In this document: positions 9,918-19,283 of the stretch, piece after piece | How positions within the stretch are numbered: the stretch's first letter is position 1 | Layout of the letters: every line of letters begins with the position of its first letter | Source of the DNA: Acidicapsa acidisoli | GTDB lineage: Bacteria; Acidobacteriota; Terriglobia; Terriglobales; Acidobacteriaceae | Direction: 5' to 3' | NCBI RefSeq assembly: GCF_025685625.1 | Contig: NZ_JAGSYI010000004.1 | Coordinates: forward strand, 682,001 to 746,000 | Length of the DNA: 64,000 nucleotides | Notes under the pieces: model-generated | Seen by the model: the letters and a program-made list of their open reading frames with translations, nothing else | Told to the model about the DNA's origin: nothing | Database searches by the model: none | Made by a program: the position numbers and the translations under genes

Positions 9918-10434
9918 TCAACGCTGATACATCGCGTTCTTGCTTGGAATCGGGCGCTGCGCTTCATCGTGGATTGCGACGCCGATCTTCAAAGCCTCAG
10001 CTTCATTGCTGGCCTTGGTAAACGGCACTTCCATAACAATGAATGCGCCGTCGAGATCGCCACCCTTCGCATCCGAAATCGGCATGAGCAGATCGAATGT
10101 CTTATCCTTCTCGAGCCGCACTGCAATCGGTGTGTTCTTCGCCAACTTATCAAGATCAGGGGCCGAAGACTTCTTCTCGATTTTTGATGGAGTGATATTG
10201 GCGATAATGACGTTGTCGGTTTCATCTGGAGGAACAGCGTGGAGTCACAGCTTGATGCTTTGACTTCGCCTCCACGAGAATTTTCTGCGTCAGTGGAGCG
10301 CTTACGCGCAAGCAAATGGACGAATCCGGTGCAGGAGCTTTAGTAGCCCTGGTGGTCTGTGCCTGCGGAAATCCTTGCGCGATGACAATGAGCAACGAAG
10401 AAGTGAGAATAGCCCGTATGACGGTCTTAGACAT
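9918..10434 (-). pseudogene. Frameshifted small secreted protein
   Basis: The start at 10434 follows an AGGGGA ribosome site by seven bases and opens a signal peptide (SKTVIRAILTSSLLIVIAQG). The frame reads QKILVEAKSKHQAVTP and then stops. One base further on, the adjacent frame continues smoothly as VPPDETDNVIIANITPSKIE and runs to a stop at 9918, including TFDLLMPISDAKGGDLDGAF and IHDEAQRPIPSKNAMYQR. A one-base insertion near 10235-10240 joins the two halves into a plausible protein of about 170 residues. I do not recognise the family. It could be a sequencing error rather than a true lesion. Confidence 0.55.
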
Positions 10435-11193
10435 GCAGATCCCCTGAGTTATGTTGAATACGTTTGCCGCCGTTATGCAGTCGGATGGATCATTCGCAAT
10501 AATGCGGCTTTGACTTAAGTTTGGATCTCGCGAACAAGCTGCCGCGACGACTGATTCGCCTCCGAGGCTCCTTCCCCTCACGGCACAGACCCCTTGGGTT
10601 GATAGACCATGCTGCTTTGGATTGGATGTCCAGTTACCGTAAGCCTCATTTGAAGCCAGTTGACATCTCTGCTTGCAGAATTGCCGGCATTGTGAAGCCA
10701 TTCAAATAGGCGAACCTGAGAATAATCTTGGGAAATTGCCCATGTAATCCATAATTAATGATATTCCTCCGATTTATTCACATTCGGCCTTGAGGCCGGA
10801 GTTTTTGGGGACACACGTCGAAGGGGTTCACCAGTCTGTGGAGTGCACCGCATGCATGGCGTGCGGTGCACTCCACAGACTGGCCCTGGATGCCCGGCAG
10901 TTCTCTTTAGTGCTAAGGAAGGCAGCAACTTCGCTTCAACGATGGAGGCAACGCACTCTTCGTTCGGAAGAGTTGCCACGGCCTTCGCATTCATCTTCCT
11001 CGGATTAGTTCTCGTAGCGCAGGCATCCGGACACTGGCAAACCGATCTCCAAACTGAAATATATGGATCCGGTTTCCCATGCGAGCGAGGCCGTCCACCC
11101 AAGCATGTAAAAGTGACAGTGCGGTGCCTCCGGCATCTACGCGGTCATTCACAACTCGCAGCACCGTCAAACGCACGAGGTCACCTGCGTTTA
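10435..11193. other. No supported gene; relic region with a hairpin
   Basis: No convincing coding region. A minus-strand open frame at 10991-11227 has protein-like composition (VRLTVLRVVNDRVDAGG) but no start context or family I can name. The segment contains the long perfect hairpin at 10831-10883, listed separately. Confidence 0.5.
10831..10883. repeat. Perfect 22-bp inverted repeat with 9-nt loop
   Basis: The arms at 10831-10852 and 10862-10883 are exact reverse complements over all 22 bp (left arm begins CCAGTCTGTGGAGTGC; right arm ends GCACTCCACAGACTGG). The nine-base spacer is TGCATGGCG. There is no T-run on either side, so it is not a canonical intrinsic terminator. No second copy was seen in the window. 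Confidence 0.85.
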
Positions 11194-11478
11194 GGGGCGT
11201 CGCTCGAATTGCTGAGCGTTGAAGCAATCAAGCAGTGCACTCTGACAGCGATGGGCATTGCCGTGCTGCCGGAGGCGGTGATTGCGAACGAACAGAAGCG
11301 CGGAACGCTGGTGACTGTGGACTGGCCGAGAAAGCCTCTACTGGTTTACATGCAGATGTTCCGTCACCAAGACAAGTGGATGTCACCGGTGATGAGTACG
11401 TTTTGGAATCTGACGCCATCTCTGCTTCAGGGCGACGCAGGAAAGAAAAAGAAAAAGCGCTTCCGGAAAATACCTTAA
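11194..11478 (+). pseudogene. C-terminal fragment of a LysR-family regulator
   Basis: The translated stretch SVEAIKQCTLTAMGIAVLPE, then VIANEQKRGTLVTVDWPRK and MQMFRHQDKWMSPVMSTF, matches the end of the LysR effector-binding domain (usual form: SVEAIKQCV-AGMGIA-LPE ... L-RL--L-WP ... -QM--HKDKW-SPA-). No LysR helix-turn-helix or first half of the effector domain is present upstream, and the C-terminus runs on into a lysine-rich tail (GKKKKKRFRKIP). It is a deletion remnant. Confidence 0.7.
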
Positions 11479-11880
11479 CGGCTATACATCGTCTGCTGCG
11501 TTGATGATGGTTATATCTGAGAATTCCTCCGTTGAAGCGGCGTTTCTGCTGTTGCAACGGGAATCGGTTCAGTTTACAGACAACAGTCTCGTCGAAGGCC
11601 GAAGGAACAAAACACAGTCTTCCGATTGGCGGTCACTCACCATCTGACAGTTCCCCGATTGCTTTCTCGACCCGCAGACGATTCTGGCTCTCGGCTGTCA
11701 CAAACGCGTCGCCAGATGTCAGACGGCAGCAGAATAAGAGTCCGTCTTCGCGCCACACCTAAACTATTCATGTTAAATATCTTATGAGCACGTGTGGTGG
11801 GCCCAAGGAGGGCTTAGATCGGTTGTACTGTGTCTCGGCGGGCTGCTACAATCGCACCCATGATCGCCGGGTGAAAAGCA
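11479..11880. other. Non-coding spacer, nothing recognised
   Basis: Stops are frequent in all frames and no repeat or RNA gene was seen. The last 100 bases probably carry the promoter of the regulator gene at 11881. Confidence 0.4.
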
Positions 11881-13389
11881 ATGCCAAACACAGTTGCTCA
11901 TACAGTTCCAGAGACTGTGGCGCCTAATACGGAACAGTGTGAGCTGCAGGTTCGCCGAATACTGCAATCCACGACCTTCCGGAACGCAACTACCTTACAG
12001 CAATTGCTGCAATTCCTGGCGGCGAAGTCTGCTACTGGTTCCAACGATGCCCTGAAAGAGTACACGATCGGGGTCGAAGCTCTGGGGCGAAAGCAGGACT
12101 TCGATCCTAAGATCGACCCGATTGTTCGGGTTCAAAGCCACCGGCTGAGATTGAAACTGAAAGAGTACTACGACGCCGAGGGCCGCCATGATCCGGTACT
12201 GATCCAGATTCCCAAAGGGCATTACCTGCCCACCTTTGAGACTTTGGCAGCCCCGATGTCCCATCTTGATCGCCGCTCGACCTATGAACCGGAACCAGCC
12301 ATCTCCGTCACAAGCCTCCCCGGCGACCTCAAAGTTGAAAGTGCTCTTCCGGAGACCGTGATCGATCGATGGCGTCTTCATTGGCCGGACCCGGCTTGGA
12401 TTGGAATGGCTTTGGCCGCGATAGCCATTTTTGCCTTTGGTTGCTGGCTTGGAGACAAACATGCCAAAAGCCTTTCTGGCCCAGTCACTGAGTTCTCCAG
12501 CGCCGATTCAGATTCTGCGAAAACGCCTGACCCGGTGCGGGATTTTTGGGCTGGCTTTCTTGGGAATGATTCGGCTCCTGTAATCGCTTATCCGGATGCA
12601 GTCTTCCTTCTGGATGATTCGAACGACCTTTTCCGATTTCGACAGGGAGCGAGCGATAGCCGTGGAGTTCTTGTCGACCCGCACCTGGCCCGACAATTCG
12701 CGTCAAACCCCTCATTGGTTGCGCAGGCCGGCCAACTCTATTACGAAAATGGATATACCGGTACAGGGGAACTTGAATCTATCGCGATGTTGGCCGGGCT
12801 GCTCGGCCGGATGGGAATCAAACCCATCATTAAGTCCTCTCGAGACATTACTCCCGATGATCTTAAGCAGCATAACGTGATTCTTCTCGGGTCTCCGTTC
12901 CAGAACATCGCCGTAGCTCAGTTGCTTACAACAGGAGATTTCACCTTCAAGAACCCTGATTCGCGCCACGAACAGTGGAGAGCACAGATCGTGAACGCGC
13001 ATCCTCGTTCCAACGAGCAGCCGGCTTACGGCACCGAACGGGATCGCAGCACCCAGGCCCTGAAAGCCGATTACAGCCTCATCACCATAGCTCCGGGCGT
13101 AGTGCCTGGGCGGTATATCGCGATTTTAGGCGGACTCGACACCACAGGCACCGAAGGCGCCACGGTATTCGCTACCTCCAGGCCGGGCATCGAGGAGTTG
13201 ACCAAAGCCTTGGGCTCAATCGGCGAGAAAGGCACTAGGACTGAGCCTCCGCTTTTTCAGGCTCTGGTGCGCGTTCAACTTGCCAAAGGCTACCAGGTGC
13301 TGAGCGCCGATCTCATGGCAGTACACCAACTTCATTCCGCAGATACAAAAAGGGCAGGCAATACCATTACTGCCGTGTCGGCTCCCTAG
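11881..13389 (+). CDS. Membrane-anchored winged-helix-like regulator (ToxR/CadC-like layout)
   Basis: A 502-residue protein. The N-terminal cytoplasmic domain (about 20-125) contains FRNATTLQQLLQFLAAKS, EYTIGVEALGRKQDFDPKID and VRVQSHRLRLKLKEYY, followed by IPKGHYLPTF. The last two resemble the recognition helix and wing of OmpR-type DNA-binding domains (usual form VDVHI-RLRKKL ... GYRF). A single transmembrane helix sits at about 170-190 (MALAAIAIFAFGCWLG). The C-terminal half (about 195-480) should be periplasmic, with an alternating alpha/beta pattern (GELESIAMLAGLLGRMGIKP, HNVILLGSPFQN). The family is common in acidobacteria beside Oar-like receptors, as here. The likely role is sensing an envelope signal and activating the receptor locus downstream; both DNA binding and target are inferred. 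Confidence 0.7.
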   Translation: MPNTVAHTVPETVAPNTEQCELQVRRILQSTTFRNATTLQQLLQFLAAKSATGSNDALKEYTIGVEALGRKQDFDPKIDPIVRVQSHRLRLKLKEYYDAEGRHDPVLIQIPKGHYLPTFETLAAPMSHLDRRSTYEPEPAISVTSLPGDLKVESALPETVIDRWRLHWPDPAWIGMALAAIAIFAFGCWLGDKHAKSLSGPVTEFSSADSDSAKTPDPVRDFWAGFLGNDSAPVIAYPDAVFLLDDSNDLFRFRQGASDSRGVLVDPHLARQFASNPSLVAQAGQLYYENGYTGTGELESIAMLAGLLGRMGIKPIIKSSRDITPDDLKQHNVILLGSPFQNIAVAQLLTTGDFTFKNPDSRHEQWRAQIVNAHPRSNEQPAYGTERDRSTQALKADYSLITIAPGVVPGRYIAILGGLDTTGTEGATVFATSRPGIEELTKALGSIGEKGTRTEPPLFQALVRVQLAKGYQVLSADLMAVHQLHSADTKRAGNTITAVSAP

Positions 13390-13761
13390 CAAACATCCAA
13401 CGATGTGACAGAGCGGAGCATCGCCCTAACTGCGCCTTGGTCTCTGGTCGATCAGATCCGAGCGCTTAAGGGCAATTTCGAGCAATAAAGAGTACTTTTT
13501 CGGCCTTGACCGGTGTGCCTCCGACCCCAAAAACATGTAACGGGCCGCGTAACGTTGATGAAACGTCCGCACTAGACGCGTGTAACACGCACGTATCAGA
13601 TTTCCGTATCCCTCCGTAACTAGCCTGCGTCACTTGCTTTCTCTAGGGTTGCGAACGTTGGTGAGGAGCCACTTGGCCGTCGTCCTGACAAAAATGGGCG
13701 AACAACCTAAGACCAAAACAGAGCCAATGAAGCGACCGGGAAGCAAGCAGTAGGAGGCCGT
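13390..13761. promoter_or_regulatory. Leader/promoter region of the TonB-receptor locus
   Basis: A 372-bp gap between the membrane regulator and the receptor gene with no open frame. It holds a perfect 6-bp dyad, GCGTGT-A-ACACGC, at 13578-13590, which could be an operator. It ends in an AGGAGG ribosome site four bases before the receptor ATG. Confidence 0.45.
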
Positions 13762-16700
13762 ATGAGATTTGCAATTGCCCAACGTAGAAGAGCCGCCAGA
13801 CATGGGCGGCTAGGCAACTTCACAGTCAAATTGTTCATATTCGTTTGTCTGCTGACTACCATTCATTTCGCCACAGCTCAAGGCGTGAGCGGGCGTATCG
13901 TCGGAACAGTCGTGGACCAGAGTAATGCAGCCGTCTCCAATGCCACCATTACGGTGACCAATCCAGACACGGCAAGCACCTCGAAAGTTCTCACCAACTC
14001 CAGCGGCGAATACAGGGTCGACAATCTGCCTCCCGGAAACTATCAAGTCACGTTGGAGGCCCAGGGCTTCCGTATGGTCGTCTCCAAGGGAAATATCGTC
14101 ACGGTAGACGATGCAACCGTAGTCGACTTCACGGCCCAAGTCGGCTCCACGACTCAGTCTGTCGTCGTCTCAAGCGCCAGCCCGCTTGTCGACACGACGA
14201 GTTCCTCGCTCGGCGAAGTGGAAAGCGAGCAGGAAATATCCAGCCTGCCCCTCAACGGCCGAATATTTTCCCAGTTTGTACAAACTGTTCCCGGATCTGT
14301 CGCTTCGGGCTTCGGAGAGGCGCCGGAAGCAGCAGCCGGCGCGGGCGCTACCGGAGCAATCTCAGCCAGTGTGAATGGGATGCCCTGGGGTGGCACAACC
14401 TATACGCTGGACGGCGTAAACAATATGGAGTTATTGAACGCCTTCATTAACGTGACACCCCCGCTGGACTCTCTCCAGGAGATCAAAATCTCGACCAACA
14501 ACGCCGAGGCGACGGTCGGCACATATGGCGGCGCGCAGGTGAACGCATTCATCAAATCCGGCACCAATTCGTTTCATGGCTCCGCATATGAGTTCTACCG
14601 CGGCGATTCTTTGAACGCATACCAATGGCGGGCCAGCAGCAAAGCTCCATACCGCGCCAATCAATTCGGCGGATCTCTGGGCGGCCCGATCCTCAGGAAC
14701 AAGGCATTCTTTTTCGTGGATTATCAAGGACTGCTACTCCAGAACGGAATCAGTTACATCCTGACAGTGCCAACAGATCTTATGAAACAGGGAACATTTC
14801 TGAAGAGTCAATTCCCTGACCCGATCTACGATCCAACGACTCAAAGCCCATTCCCGACCGTGGCAACACCCCAGGGCGACGCATGGCAGATCCCGGCCTC
14901 GCGCTTCGATCCCGTCTCGGCAAACATGGTTGCAGGCAGTACGATCTGGCCTACGGCAAGCGATCAGAACAGTACCAGCAATAACTTCAAGGCCAACACA
15001 ACCGAGCCCGATGACAACCATCAATTCGATGCGAAGGTCGACTATCAGCTTTCCAACGGAGATCGCCTCTTTGCTCGAGAGTCTTACCAGCGACGCGATC
15101 TGTCCGCTCCATCACCAGGAACAAGATTTATCCAGGTTGGGGACGTCAATGCAATGACTAGGGATCACAATGCTGCCGTCGGATACAACCACACGTTTTC
15201 TCCCAGTCTGGTGAATGAACTGAGATTTGGTTTCAACCGGTTTTTCACCAAGGATTTCGGGAACGACCTCGGGACGAATGAGAATACGGCGCTGGGAATT
15301 CCGAACGGTAACGATGCTGCATTCGGAGCCACCGGCATCGGAAATTTTCAGGTCGGCAACATCGCCAACACCGGGTCACAGGGCTGGACGAACTCTCATC
15401 GGATCAGCAACTCCTTTCAGATCACGGATAACCTCACGAAAGTCCACGGCCGACATACCTTTACCTTTGGGGAAGACTACCGCAGACTGCAGGCCTCGCT
15501 GACAAATTCCGATGACAACAAGAATGGCGACTTCACTTACATCTCCGACTACACAAGCAGTTGCACGATGCAACCTACTTGTTCGAATGCCGTAGGCGGC
15601 AACCAGTTTGCCAGCTTTTTGCTTGGCCTTCCCTCTTATCTGGATCGCGGCTACGTTGCCACCGATCCGGCGACCCGCGCAACGCTGCTTGGCGTTTACG
15701 GGCAAGACCAGTACAGAGTGACAAAGAACCTGACCTTGAACCTTGCCCTTCGCTGGGATCTGATTACGCCGGCGATCGACAAAGAGAATCATCAATCGAA
15801 TTTCGATCTTACCAACGGTGTCCTGGATTTCGCCACATCAGGCAATCGGGGACCGAATGTTGACAATTATTACGGAGGCTATTCACCGAGAGTGGGATTT
15901 GCATACTCCCCCAACAATGGAGACACCACCATTAGTGGTGCCTTCGGAATCACACACTTTCCAGGCAACTTCGGCGCCATGGGCGGATTTCTCGAAAGGA
16001 ACTTCCCCTTCTTCGAGGTCTTCACCAATCCCGCGCCGCTTCGAGACGTTCCCCTCGCGCCTCTGAGCGTCAACGGCCTTCCGACCTATATTCCGACTCC
16101 AACGAACGCCCCGGTGCAGTCGCCGCCGGGAGTAGCGGTCGAACTCATGGCGAGAAACATGCAGCCTGACGTGGCGAACGCATGGAACTTCGGAGTTCAG
16201 CAAAAGCTCTCTGCGTCAACCGCATTCAGTCTCGCCTACATAGGAACCAAGGGCTCGCATCTATTCCGCAGATGGAATCTCAATACTCCCCCTCCGGGAG
16301 ATACTCCTTTCAACTCGCGCCTTCCGTATCAATACTTCAACTCGCTTGGCGAGCAATACGCGACCAGCATCGGCTACGGAGACCCGGACGGTTCCTCCAT
16401 CTACCATGCGCTGCAAGCGGAATTCAAGATGAACAACTTTCACGGGCTACAAGGACGGCTTGCTTACACATGGTCCAAGGAAATCGACGATATGAATCTT
16501 TGGTGGCCGCTGGACGATAAGTTCAATCGCGGAGAAGGCACAAACCAGGCTCCTGATACTCCACAGAATTTCATTGCCAGCTTCCTTTATCAGCTGCCCT
16601 TCGGCAGAGGCCAACAATGGCTCTCCAACGCCTCCCGTCCTGCAGAAATACTGCTCGGCGGTTGGCAGGTGAGCACGATCACCAAACTTCAATCCGGCAA

Positions 16701-17091
16701 CGCGCTCACCTTCAATGCCGCATACGACAATCTGGGCAGCGGCGTTACAAACAGGGCTAATGTCACCTGCCCAACTGTGAGGAAAATCGGCTCCGTATCG
16801 GAATGGTTTGATACCAGATGCTTTACAACTCCAGGCCCACTTCAACTCGGCAACTCCGGAGTAGGCAAAGTGCGCGGACCTGGCTATTACAACTCCGACT
16901 TCTCTTTGTCTAAGTCAGAAAACATCCACGAACAAATGAGTGTCAAAGTCCAGGTGGATGCATTCAATCTTTCCAATACACCTCACTATTCCAACCCGGA
17001 CACCAACCTTTCCGACTCAAACTTCGGTCAGATTGGCGGGACAAACGGTTCTCCGCGTGAAATACAGCTCGGCGTACATTTCACGTTCTAG
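13762..17091 (+). CDS. Oar-like TonB-dependent receptor
   Basis: A complete outer-membrane receptor of 1109 residues, typical length for the acidobacterial Oar-like group. A strong AGGAGG site precedes the ATG. Residues 1-40 form an extended signal sequence (FTVKLFIFVCLLTTIHFATA) ending at AQG. The carboxypeptidase-regulatory-like domain follows at about 42-130 (GRIVGTVVDQSNAAVSNATI; YRVDNLPPGNYQVTLEAQGF). The plug is marked by SSLPLNGRIFSQF and YTLDGVNNM, and a long barrel follows with NQFGGSLGGPILRNKAFFFV and EILLGGWQVSTITK. It ends in an aromatic residue (GVHFTF), as outer-membrane barrels do. Its position between the membrane regulator and glycosidase genes suggests uptake of a glycan or glycan-derived ligand (inference). 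Confidence 0.93.
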   Translation: MRFAIAQRRRAARHGRLGNFTVKLFIFVCLLTTIHFATAQGVSGRIVGTVVDQSNAAVSNATITVTNPDTASTSKVLTNSSGEYRVDNLPPGNYQVTLEAQGFRMVVSKGNIVTVDDATVVDFTAQVGSTTQSVVVSSASPLVDTTSSSLGEVESEQEISSLPLNGRIFSQFVQTVPGSVASGFGEAPEAAAGAGATGAISASVNGMPWGGTTYTLDGVNNMELLNAFINVTPPLDSLQEIKISTNNAEATVGTYGGAQVNAFIKSGTNSFHGSAYEFYRGDSLNAYQWRASSKAPYRANQFGGSLGGPILRNKAFFFVDYQGLLLQNGISYILTVPTDLMKQGTFLKSQFPDPIYDPTTQSPFPTVATPQGDAWQIPASRFDPVSANMVAGSTIWPTASDQNSTSNNFKANTTEPDDNHQFDAKVDYQLSNGDRLFARESYQRRDLSAPSPGTRFIQVGDVNAMTRDHNAAVGYNHTFSPSLVNELRFGFNRFFTKDFGNDLGTNENTALGIPNGNDAAFGATGIGNFQVGNIANTGSQGWTNSHRISNSFQITDNLTKVHGRHTFTFGEDYRRLQASLTNSDDNKNGDFTYISDYTSSCTMQPTCSNAVGGNQFASFLLGLPSYLDRGYVATDPATRATLLGVYGQDQYRVTKNLTLNLALRWDLITPAIDKENHQSNFDLTNGVLDFATSGNRGPNVDNYYGGYSPRVGFAYSPNNGDTTISGAFGITHFPGNFGAMGGFLERNFPFFEVFTNPAPLRDVPLAPLSVNGLPTYIPTPTNAPVQSPPGVAVELMARNMQPDVANAWNFGVQQKLSASTAFSLAYIGTKGSHLFRRWNLNTPPPGDTPFNSRLPYQYFNSLGEQYATSIGYGDPDGSSIYHALQAEFKMNNFHGLQGRLAYTWSKEIDDMNLWWPLDDKFNRGEGTNQAPDTPQNFIASFLYQLPFGRGQQWLSNASRPAEILLGGWQVSTITKLQSGNALTFNAAYDNLGSGVTNRANVTCPTVRKIGSVSEWFDTRCFTTPGPLQLGNSGVGKVRGPGYYNSDFSLSKSENIHEQMSVKVQVDAFNLSNTPHYSNPDTNLSDSNFGQIGGTNGSPREIQLGVHFTF

Positions 17092-17110
17092 CATCACTCT
17101 GCATCTCGTG

Positions 17111-17148
17111 TTGCCGGCGCTCCTCAGTATTTTGAAGAGTGCCGGCAA
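17111..17148 (+). terminator. Stem-loop after the TonB receptor
   Basis: Arms TTGCCGGCGCTC (17111-17122) and GAGTGCCGGCAA (17137-17148) pair over 11 of 12 positions around a 14-base loop, 20 bases after the receptor stop. There is no clear T-run, so it may attenuate or stabilise the transcript rather than terminate fully. Confidence 0.55.
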
Positions 17149-17202
17149 TCTGCGCCGCGGAAGACATTTCTTCGAATGCGTAGAGCGAGGAGTGTATACC
17201 GA

Positions 17203-17550
17203 ATGTCTACGACGGATGAGAGACAGACAGATCGGAATATGAGCCCCCTCATTTCGAGTTACGACGAGATAGGGATAGACGCTCTCGCTGAACTGAATAC
17301 CGAGTCTTGCACAATGAAAGACGTAGCCAGGCTGGCAGGGGTTTCGACAGCGACTGTGTCGCGGGTCACAAATGGCGCGAGCAACGTGTCCTGTAGCGCA
17401 AGAACAAAGGTCCTGGCCGCCATTTCAACATTGAATTATCGCCCAAATGCGCATGCGGCAGAATTAGGCCGTGCGAACGCCGGCATCCGAAGAAACCGCG
17501 ATCTTTCCATGTCCATTCCGACCCGGCGCGAAGGGAGAGCGGATCTCTAA
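17203..17550 (+). CDS. LacI-type helix-turn-helix protein lacking the sugar-binding domain
   Basis: A 115-residue protein. Residues about 33-85 are a full LacI DNA-binding domain: CTMKDVARLAGVSTATVSRV, then KVLAAISTLNYRPNAHAAEL, including the hinge helix. After a short basic tail (ANAGIRRNRDLSMSIPTRRE) it stops; the roughly 270-residue periplasmic-binding-protein-like effector domain is missing. GAGGAG lies 11 bases before the chosen ATG; an in-frame ATG at 17176 would add nine residues. No downstream sequence resembles the lost domain, so this may be a genuine HTH-only regulator rather than a fresh truncation. It heads the glycosidase genes and probably represses or senses through a partner (inference). 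Confidence 0.75.
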   Translation: MSTTDERQTDRNMSPLISSYDEIGIDALAELNTESCTMKDVARLAGVSTATVSRVTNGASNVSCSARTKVLAAISTLNYRPNAHAAELGRANAGIRRNRDLSMSIPTRREGRADL

Positions 17551-17670
17551 TCCAGAACTGGACGCGCAGGATCAGGTGAATCACATGGAAGGGTTGTATT
17601 TATTGGAGGAAAGAGCATCTCCGATGACGAGTTGTAATAGCTGGAAACAAGCATGGAGAGGAATCAAAGA

Positions 17671-19239
17671 ATGTTGGATCGGAGACACTTTCTGACAGGG
17701 GTCGCGGCGACTGCAATTTCGTCTGGGGCACATGGTCTTGCACTCAATACAATTTCACCGAACAAGCGGGGAGAAAATCTTGTTCCTCAGGAGCCAGCCA
17801 ATACTCCGAATTACTGGTGCACCTGGGCTGCACAAAACTACATGTACGGCCATCATCTTCCAGCATTGGACCCTAAGATACTCGAAAGCGATTCCGGTAG
17901 CAATCTAGCTCACAAATTTATGACAGAAGATATTCTCTTCGGAGAGCAAGGCTGGGCCGCAAAGTTCTTCCCGAGGATTCGAAAGGATGTATATTTCCTT
18001 CTCGATGATGGTTGGCAGGCCGGAGGGACAGCAACCTTTGAGCTTGATACTAAGAAGTTTCCATCATTTACCGGATCGTCGGCCGACCGGCTGAGAAAGC
18101 TGAACGATGCAATTCAGAAGGCTGGATGGCGCGGAACAGCATTATGGTGCCGTAACACCCCCGGAGGAGATGCAGATCATCGTCTTGAGAATGTGAGCCA
18201 GTCTGCCGGTATCGGATATTGGAAAGTTGACATCGGAGATCCCACATTCCATCTCGTTCGCCTCCGCGATGAAACGCATATCCCGCTGACATTGGAGCAT
18301 GTAAATGGTGAGTTGCCTATCAATGGCGACTGGCAAAAAGATGGACGATTCGGACCTCAAGCCTGGGATTCAAGACGAATGAGAATCCTGCAAAATACAG
18401 ATGTATATCGGACCTATGATGTGACATCCATTCTGTCGCTGCCCACAACCATCGACCGGTTGGCCGAGATGCTGAAAGGCTCCGAGGGACACCGCGATAT
18501 TCGCGGGCTCCTGAATGTCGAAGATGAGGTGTATCTCGCTGCTGCGATGGGATGCACCATGGGCATATTGCGTCATCCACTTTACGGGATGAGGCCGGGA
18601 CAGGATGTAGATTTATTCTTCAACGGTCCCAGACTGGCCAAGAGACGCATGGATGAAGTTGTTCGCGCACTGCGCTGGCAGCGGATTGCCCCTCCCTTTT
18701 CGCCGGGAATGGGATCAGTCACAGTCAGCAAAGAGATCTTGATCGATAGCTGGACCTTCGAGCGAGGTCAAACGTGGCAGAACGAAATCGTTGGGGCCAC
18801 AGTGCGGCAAGGCGCGCCGGCAAGCATCGCTCGCAACATCAACCTGCCTGACGTACACGCTGAGGGCGAAAGGCCGTTCGTATTTGCAACAAGGTTTCCG
18901 AACGGGGCCGTCGCAGTGGCAGCCCAGGAAAGGACTACGAACGGTCGTGCATGGTATATGCCTACCTGCGACGTGACGCTGACGGTAGCGGATGCGCCCG
19001 GACCCTACGGGATATTCGGCAACTTTCGAAGCCTTACGCTGAGTTTCGACAATACCATGCAAAACAAACAAGTCATAGCACAAGATCTCGCAGGCGAGGA
19101 ATCGGTTAACATCTCGAATGCAGTGCAGCGACAAGGGAATAGTGTATCTATATCGGGAGAGATCATACGAAGAATCGGCCTTCAGAAGGCGACACCCGGC
19201 GATTTATCCTCACCAGGGTTAGTCGTTGCTGTTCGCTGA
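17671..19239 (+). CDS. Tat-exported TIM-barrel glycosidase-like protein (clan GH-D-like)
   Basis: A secreted protein of 522 residues from the ATG at 17671, which has GAGAGGA eight bases upstream; an in-frame ATG at 17653 is the alternative. The N-terminus carries a Tat-type signal (MLDRRHFLTGVAATAISSGA). The middle resembles alpha-galactosidase-type TIM barrels of clan GH-D. YFLLDDGWQAGG corresponds to the strand-2 DDGW motif, and IGYWKVDIGD to the K-x-D strand that carries the catalytic nucleophile Asp. LEHVNGELP and a C-terminal beta region follow. I cannot assign a CAZy family with confidence. It sits at the head of three co-directional enzyme genes behind the LacI-type HTH gene, so it probably acts on an exported oligosaccharide. 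Confidence 0.62.
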   Translation: MLDRRHFLTGVAATAISSGAHGLALNTISPNKRGENLVPQEPANTPNYWCTWAAQNYMYGHHLPALDPKILESDSGSNLAHKFMTEDILFGEQGWAAKFFPRIRKDVYFLLDDGWQAGGTATFELDTKKFPSFTGSSADRLRKLNDAIQKAGWRGTALWCRNTPGGDADHRLENVSQSAGIGYWKVDIGDPTFHLVRLRDETHIPLTLEHVNGELPINGDWQKDGRFGPQAWDSRRMRILQNTDVYRTYDVTSILSLPTTIDRLAEMLKGSEGHRDIRGLLNVEDEVYLAAAMGCTMGILRHPLYGMRPGQDVDLFFNGPRLAKRRMDEVVRALRWQRIAPPFSPGMGSVTVSKEILIDSWTFERGQTWQNEIVGATVRQGAPASIARNINLPDVHAEGERPFVFATRFPNGAVAVAAQERTTNGRAWYMPTCDVTLTVADAPGPYGIFGNFRSLTLSFDNTMQNKQVIAQDLAGEESVNISNAVQRQGNSVSISGEIIRRIGLQKATPGDLSSPGLVVAVR

Positions 19240-19283
19240 GATGCAATCCTGCTGTCAAAGGCATTCAAATAGAAAAGGTATCG

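Noticed and set aside
10991-11227. Minus-strand open frame with protein-like composition
   Set aside because: No recognisable family and it lies in a region of relics; kept only as a remark in the gap entry.
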